Shown here: positions 6,279 to 11,504 of the stretch, in pieces
Position numbering within the stretch: the first letter of the stretch is position 1
Layout of the letters: every line of letters begins with the position of its first letter
Program-made: the position numbers and the translations under genes
Assembly: GCA_964564845.1 (NCBI GenBank)
Contig: CAZMCN010000069.1
Span: 1-11,504 of the forward strand
Reading direction: 5' to 3'
Origin: CAYXPG01 sp964564845
GTDB lineage: Bacteria; Planctomycetota; Phycisphaerae; Sedimentisphaerales; Anaerobacaceae
Length of the DNA: 11,504 nt
Notes under the pieces: generated by a model
Seen by the model: only the letters and a program-made list of their open reading frames with translations
Told to the model about the DNA's origin: nothing
Database searches by the model: none

Positions 6279-6370
6279 AGTAACAATGAGAGCGAGAAGT
6301 GTTTTATGAGCTAATTTTCAGGGCTGGGCCTTTCCCTCCCTCTTCCTCCGCATCCCAGCCCTGTTTTTTT
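6279..6370 (+). ncRNA. Candidate small RNA (~92 nt) ending in a C/U-rich terminator loop
   Basis: This segment lies between the strong promoter (TATAAT at 6267) and an intrinsic terminator (6319-6370), so a discrete transcript of about 92 nt is predicted. The 5' 40 nt are A/G-rich (AACAATGAGAGCGAGAAG) and look largely unstructured. The 3' half is a 10-bp perfect GC-rich stem with a 25-nt loop that is almost wholly pyrimidine: TTTCCCTCCC then TCTTCCTCCGC. The loop contains CCTCC and CCCTCCC, complementary to Shine-Dalgarno sequences, as seen in known C-rich-loop regulatory RNAs (for example the CcsR/Cuckoo RNAs with CCUCCUCCC loops and staphylococcal UCCC-loop RNAs). I do not recognise the sequence as a named family. 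A 7-codon frame (ATG at 6286, MRARSVL, stop at 6307-6309) is present and could make this a leader peptide plus attenuator instead. The next gene starts 320 bp beyond the terminator, which argues for a stand-alone RNA. Confidence 0.5.
6319..6370 (+). terminator. Rho-independent terminator
   Basis: CAGGGCTGGG (6319-6328) pairs perfectly with CCCAGCCCTG (6354-6363), a 10-bp stem, followed directly by seven T (6364-6370). The 25-nt loop is unusually long and pyrimidine-only except near its 3' end. There is no T-run on the other strand, so it works in the plus direction. It is the clearest terminator in the window and defines the 3' end of the small-RNA candidate. Confidence 0.85.
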
Positions 6371-6404
6371 ATGCGCTGATGGGCCGGTTTCGAAAGGAAT
6401 GCTG

Positions 6405-6565
6405 TAATACCAATCATAAAAAGTATTTGCGCCATGTGAGATAAGCTTTTCCGAGATGGATAATTGGTTGAGCGACCCCGCCGTAAAACGGCGGGCTAAA
6501 TATTAAAAAGACATTTGAGCACAATTAATCTTAACAAGCGCAAGAACTTATTATGTTTGGTATAA
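6405..6565. mobile_element. MITE/foldback-like long imperfect palindrome
   Basis: The left end 6405-6432 and the reverse complement of the right end 6538-6565 match at 23 of 28 positions (shared blocks ATACCAA, CATAA, AAGT and TTGCGC). Similarity continues inward with small gaps. The centre is a perfect hairpin, CCCGCCGT-AAA-ACGGCGGG (6477-6495), whose midpoint (6486) coincides with the midpoint of the whole element (6485). The unit is therefore one long, symmetric foldback of about 161 bp with no coding capacity. TAA flanks both ends if the element is taken as 6408-6562, a possible 3-bp target duplication. This architecture fits a non-autonomous miniature inverted-repeat element or a large REP-type palindrome. 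The right end supplies most of the TGGTATAAT promoter-like element before the ABC operon. The transposase family, if any, cannot be told from the window. Confidence 0.6.
6477..6495. repeat. Central GC hairpin of the foldback element
   Basis: A perfect 8-bp inverted repeat, CCCGCCGT and ACGGCGGG, with an AAA loop. It resembles REP-type GC palindromes found scattered in bacterial intergenic regions. No T-run follows on either strand, so it is not a standard terminator. The 10-mer GGCGGGCTAA at its right flank (6490-6499) occurs again at 6630-6639. Confidence 0.75.
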
Positions 6566-6566
6566 T
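6558..6566 (+). promoter_or_regulatory. Extended -10 promoter candidate of the peptide ABC operon
   Basis: TGGTATAAT (TG at 6558-6559, perfect TATAAT at 6561-6566) is an extended -10 element; the sequence about 17 nt upstream is a poor -35. Transcription would begin near 6573, with a leader of about 117 nt that crosses the short repeat cluster. Nearly all of the element lies inside the right terminal repeat of the foldback element. It is the only convincing promoter sequence directly upstream of the operon. Confidence 0.4.
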
Positions 6567-6573
6567 TGGTTTC

Positions 6574-6651
6574 TTCGACCCTTCGACTTCACTACCTTCG
6601 ACAAGCTCAGGACAGGACGTTTTGCTCAGGGCGGGCTAATCTCAGGACGGG
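6574..6651. repeat. Cluster of degenerate short repeats (TTCGAC / CTCAGGAC type)
   Basis: TTCGAC occurs at 6574, 6582 and 6597. The last copy is part of TTCGACAAGCTCA (6597-6609), identical to the core of the 25-bp tandem array 0.45 kb upstream. Then GCTCAGGACAGG (6605-6616), GCTCAGGGCGGG (6624-6635) and CTCAGGACGGG (6641-6651) form a second degenerate series. From general knowledge, TTCGACAAGCTCAGGAC-like sequences are common dispersed intergenic repeats in draft environmental genomes and give rise to spurious short proteins. The cluster lies in the untranslated leader of the ABC operon. Confidence 0.7.
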
Positions 6652-6689
6652 TATTGATTATTTTTGGGAATTGGTTATTATGCCGGCAA

Positions 6690-8492
6690 ATGAAGAAAAT
6701 TTTGTGCATTTTATCTACAGCGGTTCTTTTTATAATTTCAGGGTGCGGCGTTTCGCCATCAGGGGACGATTCAAATGAGATGGTGCTGCAGTATAGTCTC
6801 GGCGTTAAGCTAACAGGTTTTGACCCGGCTGATGTGCGTGACGTCTATTCGTTGATAGTGAGCAGCCAAATTTTTGAGAGTCTGTATCAGTATCACTATC
6901 TTAAGCGGCCATACGCATTGGAGCCGCTGCTGGCGGAAGAGAGGCCGCAAATCAGTGACGATAAGCTCACCTATACCATAAAAATCAAGAGTGGGGTTTT
7001 CTTTCAGGATGATGCGTGCTTTGAGGGGGGTGAGGGCAGGGAATTGAAAGCGGAGGATTTCATTTACTCAATCAAGAGGGTAGCCAACATCAAAAACTTG
7101 AGTCAAAACTGGTCACTTTTTGACGGCAGGATTGTCGGTCTTGATGAGTTTCGCGAATATACGAAAGGTTGTAAAAGCAGGTCGGATGTCGATTATTCCC
7201 GCCAAGTAGAAGGATTGCAGTCCCCGGAGGATTATACGCTTGTTATCAAGTTGAAAAGGCCGTGGCCGCAATTTGTCGTGGCGGTGCTTGCGGACAGGGT
7301 GACAGCGCCGGTGGCCAAAGAGGCGGTCGATTACTACGGCAGGGACATTATAAGCCATCCTGTGGGTACTGGGCCTTTTAAGCTTAAGCATTGGCGTCGT
7401 GGCAGTTACATAGAACTTGTTCGCAATGAGACTTTTCGTGGTGAGGCGTATCCGAGCGAAGGCCAGATTGGTGACGCTGAGTCGGGGTACCTTGACGATG
7501 CGGGCAAAGCGATGCCTTTTGCCGACAGGATAGTCTGGACGATAATCGAAGAATCTCAGCCGAGATGGTTTTTATTTCTGCAGGGGAAAATCGATGCTAT
7601 GTCGATACCGAAAGATAACTGGGGTGAGGCGATAACGGCTGAAAGAGAATTGACGCCGAAGATGAAACAGCTCGAGATACATTTGAAGACGTTCTGCGAC
7701 CCTTCGACGTTCTGGGTTGGTTTTAATATGGCCGATGAGGTTCTGGGAGGGAACAAGCCGCTTCGTCGAGCGATAAGCTATGCTATAGACCGTGAGAAGT
7801 TTATCGAGCTGTTTACTAATAATCGAGATGAAGTGGCACATGGGTTCATCCCTGCGCTGATGGATTCTTACGACCCGAATATAAAAGAAAAAGGGTATGG
7901 CTGTTATGATGCTGAAAAGAGCAGAGGTCTTTTGAGAGAGGCGGAGAAGATTTACGGTGGCGAACTACCAGTTCTGAAAATAGCTATGCCGGGCACAGGT
8001 ATGTTTGCTCGTCAATACGGTCAGTTTCTCGACCATCATTTGAGGGCTGTCGGTCTTGAGGTGGAGATTGAATATATGGACTGGCCTACTTATCAGGAGA
8101 AAGTGAACACGGCAAGTGTGCAGATGTTCTGCTCGGGTGTGGTGGCGAGCATACCCGATGCGGAGGATTTTCTTGGGATGTTCTACAGCAAGAACCGCTT
8201 CGGCGGGTCGAACAAATTTAACTATTCAAATCCGGAATTTGACAGGTTGTATAAAAAGGCGTCGGTGATGTTCGGTGGTTCGGAACGGCGGCGGCTTTAT
8301 CGGGAGATGGAGCTTATAGTTCTGGAAGATTGTTGCGCGGCTTTTTTGAATCATCGCGTTGCGTATGCGCTGCATCACGACTGGTATAAGAATTACAAGC
8401 CACATGTTTTCGCATACGGGATTGGTAAGTATCGCAGAATAGATATGAAGAAGCGGGCGGGATATAGGGGGCTGTTAAAAAAAGTCAGATGA
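6690..8492 (+). CDS. oppA: Peptide/dipeptide ABC transporter substrate-binding lipoprotein (SBP family 5)
   Basis: A 600-residue extracytoplasmic solute-binding protein of family 5 (OppA/DppA type) that captures peptides and delivers them to the permease encoded downstream. The N-terminus MKKILCILSTAVLFIISGCG is a lipoprotein signal with lipidated Cys19, so the protein is membrane-anchored. Family features include LTGFDPADVRDVYSLIVSSQ (41-60), where the ligand lobe begins; AEDFIYSIKRV (121-131); GTGPFKLKHWRRGSYIELVRN (226-246), the best-conserved family motif; and LRRAISYAIDREKFIE (358-373). The C-terminal 25 residues are basic. The ATG at 6690 is chosen because it begins the lipoprotein signal; an in-frame TTG at 6654 would add 12 residues that hide it. 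There is no clear Shine-Dalgarno before the ATG. It overlaps the first permease gene by 4 bp (ATGA). The family also contains nickel, opine and sugar binders, so peptide as ligand is inferred from similarity and from the nearby POT carrier. Confidence 0.93.
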   Translation: MKKILCILSTAVLFIISGCGVSPSGDDSNEMVLQYSLGVKLTGFDPADVRDVYSLIVSSQIFESLYQYHYLKRPYALEPLLAEERPQISDDKLTYTIKIKSGVFFQDDACFEGGEGRELKAEDFIYSIKRVANIKNLSQNWSLFDGRIVGLDEFREYTKGCKSRSDVDYSRQVEGLQSPEDYTLVIKLKRPWPQFVVAVLADRVTAPVAKEAVDYYGRDIISHPVGTGPFKLKHWRRGSYIELVRNETFRGEAYPSEGQIGDAESGYLDDAGKAMPFADRIVWTIIEESQPRWFLFLQGKIDAMSIPKDNWGEAITAERELTPKMKQLEIHLKTFCDPSTFWVGFNMADEVLGGNKPLRRAISYAIDREKFIELFTNNRDEVAHGFIPALMDSYDPNIKEKGYGCYDAEKSRGLLREAEKIYGGELPVLKIAMPGTGMFARQYGQFLDHHLRAVGLEVEIEYMDWPTYQEKVNTASVQMFCSGVVASIPDAEDFLGMFYSKNRFGGSNKFNYSNPEFDRLYKKASVMFGGSERRRLYREMELIVLEDCCAAFLNHRVAYALHHDWYKNYKPHVFAYGIGKYRRIDMKKRAGYRGLLKKVR

Positions 8493-9427
8493 CGACGTAC
8501 ATAATAAGACGGCTGTTGTATATGATACCAATTGTACTTGGTGTACTGCTGCTGACGTTTATATTGTTCAGTGTTGTGGGGGGCGATATATCGGCGGAGT
8601 TGGCAGGTAAGAATGCTTCGGCTGAGACGATTAAAGAGATTCGCGAGGAATACGGTCTTAATAAGCCGTTGTTTTTATCGCGGGACAGTCAGCTTGTAAA
8701 CCATTTTAAGAATGCTTTGACATTTAATTTTGGGCGGGCGAGGGACCTGGAGCCGGTAATGGATAAGATAAGGCGCGGGATTGGGCCTTCTCTTGCACTG
8801 ACGGTGCCGATGTTTTTCGGTGTGGTGATAATTTCGGTCAGTCTGTCGCTGATAATAGCTTTTGTGCGTGGTTCGAGGTGGGACATTGCAGCGGTAGTTA
8901 TTTGCGTGGCTGGGATGAGTATTCCTTATTTGAGTTTTATTCTTTTCGGTCAGTATTTTTTTGCATACAAGTTGGGGCTTTTCCCCGTGTTCTTTTCGCC
9001 GGATTTATCGACGGCTCAATATGTAGCCCTGCCGGTTCTAATCGGTATAGTGACGGGATTGGGGGCCAATGTAAGATTTTATCGAACGGTTATGCTCGAG
9101 GAGATGCGCAGCGATTATGTGCGGACGGCTTTTGCGAAGGGGCTTAGCAAAAGGCGCATCCTGTTCAAGCACGTTTTGAAAAATGCGATGATACCGATTA
9201 TTACGCGGGTGGTTCTGGCGATACCGTTTTTGTTTCTGGGGTCTTTGCTTCTGGAAAGATTTTTCGGGATACCTGGGCTGGGGTATCTGATGATAGAGGC
9301 GATAGGTTCTCGGGATTATTTCGTTATAAATGCGATGACTTACATTAGTGCGATGCTTTTTGTGGTGTTTAATGTGATAACAGATATTTGCTATGCCTTT
9401 GTTGATCCGAGGGTTTCCTTTGAGTGA
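8489..9427 (+). CDS. oppB: Peptide ABC transporter permease, OppB/DppB type
   Basis: The first of two inner-membrane permease subunits (312 residues, normal for OppB/DppB). The N-terminus MTTYIIRRLLYMIPIVLGVLL is the conserved start of this subfamily, with TM1 at about 9-30. A periplasmic region with EIREEYGLNKPL (50-61) follows, then the BPD_transp_1 core from about residue 98. The cytoplasmic EAA loop that contacts the ATPase is at 210-236 (YVRTAFAKGLSKRR then HVLKNAMIP). The block ERFFGIPGLGYLMIEAI (256-272) followed by SRDYFV is strongly diagnostic, and the protein ends with DPRVSFE. The ATG lies in the 4-bp ATGA overlap with the binding-protein stop, implying translational coupling. Nickel-type members look similar, so the exact substrate is not fixed by this subunit. 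Confidence 0.94.
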   Translation: MTTYIIRRLLYMIPIVLGVLLLTFILFSVVGGDISAELAGKNASAETIKEIREEYGLNKPLFLSRDSQLVNHFKNALTFNFGRARDLEPVMDKIRRGIGPSLALTVPMFFGVVIISVSLSLIIAFVRGSRWDIAAVVICVAGMSIPYLSFILFGQYFFAYKLGLFPVFFSPDLSTAQYVALPVLIGIVTGLGANVRFYRTVMLEEMRSDYVRTAFAKGLSKRRILFKHVLKNAMIPIITRVVLAIPFLFLGSLLLERFFGIPGLGYLMIEAIGSRDYFVINAMTYISAMLFVVFNVITDICYAFVDPRVSFE

Positions 9428-10352
9428 AGATAAAGAAATAACAAGAGCAACTGAACAAAAGGGCAGGAGTCTTCGGGTGGACGGTGTGGGGAGGCTTTGG
9501 AGGCGCAAGGGGGCGATGTTGTGTCTGGTTGTAATAGCATTGTATTTTCTACTGGGGGGATTTGTATATTTAGCTGAAATGTTCGATTGGCAGGTTGGTC
9601 CGATGCGGTGGGCGGAGGAGGTGGGGCAACGGTATGAGTCGCCGAGTTTTAAGAACTTGTTCGGCACGGATATATTCGGCCGATGTGTTTTGCGAAAGAC
9701 GCTGTACGGTACAAAGATATCGATAACGGTTGCTTTGTGTGCTTCGATTATCAGTATTGCTATTGGAGTGCCTTTGGGGGCTGCGGCCGGCTATTTCCGG
9801 GGGTTCGTCGATGAGATAGTGGTCTGGATTTATTCGACGTTAAGTTCGATTCCGTATATTCTGCTGATACTGGCTTTTGCCGTTGTGCTGCGCGACAAGA
9901 GTGTTTTTGGTTATCATCTTAGGGGGATTACGGCGGTTTATTTAGCGATAGGGCTTACGAGCTGGGTGGGGATTTGCCGGCTGATTCGCGGTGAGGTAAT
10001 CAAACATAAAGAGAGAGAATATGTTCTGGCGGCAAAGAGCTACGGCTGTGGAGGAGGGCGGATTATATTCAGGCATTTGATACCAAACGTTTTTCATCTT
10101 GTTATTATTGATTTTTCGCTTCGGTTTGTTAGCTTTATCCATGCGGAGGTGATATTGAGTTTTTTGGGTTTGGGCGAGTCAAATTGTCCGAGCTGGGGAG
10201 TGATGATAGATGATGCAAGAGTGGAGCTGTCGCGCGGGGTGTGGTGGCAAATGGCGGCGGCGACAGCGGCGATATTCTTTATTTCTCTGGCATTGAATAT
10301 TTTTGGCGATGCTTTAAGGGATTCTCTCGACCCTAAGCTGAGGGTTCAGTAA
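9420..10352 (+). CDS. oppC: Peptide ABC transporter permease, OppC/DppC type
   Basis: The second permease subunit (310 residues from the TTG at 9420). Typical OppC/DppC features are a soluble N-terminus with basic WRRKGAM before TM1 (about 32-52), FGTDIFGRCVLRKTLYGTKIS (81-101), an EAA loop at 201-223 (YVLAAKSYGCGGGRIIFRHLIPN), EVILSFLGLG with PSWG (243-260), and LNIFGDALRDSLDPKL at the C-terminus. I prefer the TTG at 9420 because GAGGG (9409-9413) lies 6 nt upstream and it gives an 8-bp overlap with oppB, normal in such operons. The in-frame ATG at 9393 has no Shine-Dalgarno and would overlap by 35 bp. The region between TM1 and the FGTD motif is about 28 residues, usual for the family. It forms a heterodimer with the OppB-type subunit. 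Confidence 0.93.
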   Translation: MSEDKEITRATEQKGRSLRVDGVGRLWRRKGAMLCLVVIALYFLLGGFVYLAEMFDWQVGPMRWAEEVGQRYESPSFKNLFGTDIFGRCVLRKTLYGTKISITVALCASIISIAIGVPLGAAAGYFRGFVDEIVVWIYSTLSSIPYILLILAFAVVLRDKSVFGYHLRGITAVYLAIGLTSWVGICRLIRGEVIKHKEREYVLAAKSYGCGGGRIIFRHLIPNVFHLVIIDFSLRFVSFIHAEVILSFLGLGESNCPSWGVMIDDARVELSRGVWWQMAAATAAIFFISLALNIFGDALRDSLDPKLRVQ

Positions 10353-10354
10353 GA

Positions 10355-11410
10355 ATGGATGATAACGGGACATTATTGTCGGTTGAAAATCTTTCGACAC
10401 ATTTTTATATTGAAGAAGGTGTTGCAAAAGCGGTGCAGGATGTGAGCTTTTCGATAAAAAGAGGCGGGACATTCGCATTAGTGGGTGAGAGCGGGTGCGG
10501 CAAGAGTGTTACGGCACTTTCGATTATGGGATTGGTTCCGGAGCCGCAGGGGACAATAGTCGGGGGGCAGATAATGTTAGGTGGACGGTCTCTGCTGGAA
10601 TTGAGTGAGAAACAGATGCGAAGTGTTCGCGGCAACAGGATTGCTATGATTTTTCAGGAGCCGATGACAAGTCTTAATCCTGTTTATACGGTGGGTAATC
10701 AGATTGTCGAGGCCATCAGACTTCATCAGCACAAAAGTTCAAGAGCGGCGTGGGCGGATGCGGTAGAAATGCTGAAGAAGGTTGGTATTTCCGAGCCGGA
10801 GCGGCGAGTTCGTGAATATCCGCACCAGATGTCCGGTGGTATGCGGCAGCGTGTTATGATAGCAATGGCGGCGAGCTGCAGGCCTGAACTGCTGATAGCC
10901 GATGAGCCGACAACCGCTCTGGATGTTACGATTCAGGCGCAGATACTGGATTTGCTGAGTGAGCTGCAGGGGCAAAGCGGGATGAGTATTCTGCTGATTA
11001 CGCACGATTTGGGAGTTGTGGCTGAAAGAGCAGATGGTGTTGCGGTGATGTACGCATCGCGGATAGTGGAAGTGGCGGATTGCGTGTCGCTTTTCTCAGA
11101 GCCGCTACATCCTTATACACGGGGGCTGTTGAGGTCTCTGCCGCGATTAGGTTTTTCCCAAAAACGATTGCAGACGATAAATGGTGATGTTCCTGAGCCA
11201 TTACATTTTCCGTCTGGGTGTAAATTTCATCCTCGCTGCGAGTTGGGCCGGGATGACGAGAGGTGTCAGAGTGTTGAGCCGAAACTGAGAGAGGTTCGGG
11301 ATGGACGGTGTGTTGCGTGCTGGTATGCGCCCGGCTACGAAACCGCAGAAGAACATAAGGAGTATGAATCAAAAAATGGTAAGCATAAGCAACTTAATGG
11401 TGGGGTATGA
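10355..11410 (+). CDS. oppD: Peptide ABC transporter ATP-binding protein, OppD/DppD type
   Basis: A cytoplasmic ATPase (351 residues) that powers the importer. All nucleotide-binding motifs are intact: Walker A GESGCGKS (44-51), Q-loop Gln101 in FQEPMTSLNP, signature MSGGMRQR (159-166), Walker B LLIADEPTTALD (179-190) and H-loop His217 in THDLG. The C-terminal oligopeptide/dipeptide extension begins near HPYTRGLL (252-259) and carries Cys289, Cys295, Cys304 and Cys319 (CKFHPRC...C...C), the spacing that binds an iron-sulfur cluster in characterised DppD-type ATPases. The gap to oppC is 2 nt, with AGGG 10 nt before the ATG. The last residues (LNGGV) and the stop codon are written by the palindrome at 11399-11417, and the 27-residue polar tail after the Cys cluster is not part of the conserved domain. 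OppD usually pairs with OppF; no second ATPase is visible before the window ends. Confidence 0.95.
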   Translation: MDDNGTLLSVENLSTHFYIEEGVAKAVQDVSFSIKRGGTFALVGESGCGKSVTALSIMGLVPEPQGTIVGGQIMLGGRSLLELSEKQMRSVRGNRIAMIFQEPMTSLNPVYTVGNQIVEAIRLHQHKSSRAAWADAVEMLKKVGISEPERRVREYPHQMSGGMRQRVMIAMAASCRPELLIADEPTTALDVTIQAQILDLLSELQGQSGMSILLITHDLGVVAERADGVAVMYASRIVEVADCVSLFSEPLHPYTRGLLRSLPRLGFSQKRLQTINGDVPEPLHFPSGCKFHPRCELGRDDERCQSVEPKLREVRDGRCVACWYAPGYETAEEHKEYESKNGKHKQLNGGV

Positions 11411-11417
11411 CCCCACC
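11399..11417. repeat. REP-like perfect palindrome spanning the oppD stop codon
   Basis: GGTGGGGT (11399-11406), loop ATG, ACCCCACC (11410-11417): an 8-bp perfect stem with a 3-nt loop, very stable in RNA. The oppD TGA (11408-11410) lies in the loop and the first base of the right arm. No T-run follows, so it is not an intrinsic terminator. It could be a dispersed REP-type unit inserted at the gene end. In mRNA it could set the ratio of oppD to the next gene or block 3' exonuclease. Confidence 0.65.
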
Positions 11418-11441
11418 CTACAAGACTTCAAAGGCGCGTAA

Positions 11442-11504
11442 ATGGGAAATTATAAAGTAAAAATTCCGACCGAAGCCGGGGAAGTTGAAACACTTGCTGA
11501 CATC
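11442..11504 (+). CDS. Start of an unidentified reading frame (cut by window edge)
   Basis: An open frame of 21 codons from ATG 11442 to the window end, beginning MGNYKVKIPTEA. It has a good ribosome-binding site (AAAGG with a 7-nt spacer), and a TAA directly before the ATG fixes the start. It follows oppD by 31 nt on the same strand, so it is probably in the same operon. The residues seen do not resemble the beginning of an OppF ATPase, which normally opens with a beta-strand of the type LLEVKNLKKYF, although an N-terminal extension on an OppF cannot be excluded. I do not recognise the protein. Confidence 0.5.
   Translation, partial: MGNYKVKIPTEAGEVETLADI

Noticed and set aside
6566..6778. 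70-residue plus-strand frame
   Set aside because: It translates the short repeat cluster and then runs out of frame across the signal peptide of the binding protein; a shadow.
9393..9419. ATG at 9393 as the oppC start
   Set aside because: No Shine-Dalgarno and a 35-bp overlap; TTG at 9420 has GAGGG at the right distance.
9038..9667. 209-residue minus-strand frame across oppB/oppC
   Set aside because: It is antisense to two well-supported permeases and is a low-hydrophobicity shadow rich in Arg, Pro and Ser.
1..11504. tRNA or rRNA genes, defence systems or phage genes
   Set aside because: No cloverleaf, rRNA segment or recognisable defence or phage protein was seen on either strand.

Overview
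The window is bacterial chromosomal DNA of moderate GC. A run of exactly 100 N inside a tandem repeat marks a scaffolding gap, so this is probably a draft or metagenome assembly. Weak or absent Shine-Dalgarno sequences at several genes, TTG starts, exported proteins with no close named family, and short interspersed palindromes would fit a Planctomycetota (Phycisphaerae-like) genome. That placement is an inference and is not proven by any marker here.

Layout. Positions 1-3077 (minus strand) hold the 5' end of metK (S-adenosylmethionine synthetase), a DUF547 lipoprotein with a Pro/Glu-rich repeat linker, and rtcB (RNA 3'-phosphate ligase). Each of the three has its own recognisable promoter element. 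A divergent intergenic region (about 3054-3270) separates rtcB from a plus-strand exported helical protein (3271-4398). This is followed by a proton-coupled peptide transporter of the POT/PTR family (4521-5876).

Positions 5877-6689 form an 813-bp non-coding block that is the most unusual part of the window. In order it holds: (i) a 25-bp tandem repeat array broken by the assembly gap; (ii) a compact transcription unit made of an A/T-tract UP-like element, an extended -10 promoter and, about 90 nt later, a strong intrinsic terminator whose loop is a pyrimidine-rich anti-Shine-Dalgarno-like stretch, read here as a small-RNA candidate; (iii) a ~161-bp long imperfect palindrome with 28-bp terminal inverted repeats and a central GC hairpin, read here as a MITE/foldback element; and (iv) a cluster of degenerate short repeats that shares its 13-bp core with the tandem array.

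Positions 6690-11410 hold a tightly packed operon for an oligopeptide/dipeptide-type ABC importer: a lipoprotein substrate-binding protein, two permeases and one ATPase, with overlaps of 4 and 8 bp and one 2-nt gap. A perfect 8-bp palindrome spans the ATPase stop codon. A further reading frame starts at 11442, and its N-terminus does not look like the second ATPase (OppF) usually expected there. With the POT carrier just upstream, the right half looks like a peptide-uptake neighbourhood: proton-driven uptake of di/tripeptides plus ATP-driven uptake of peptides captured by the lipoprotein.
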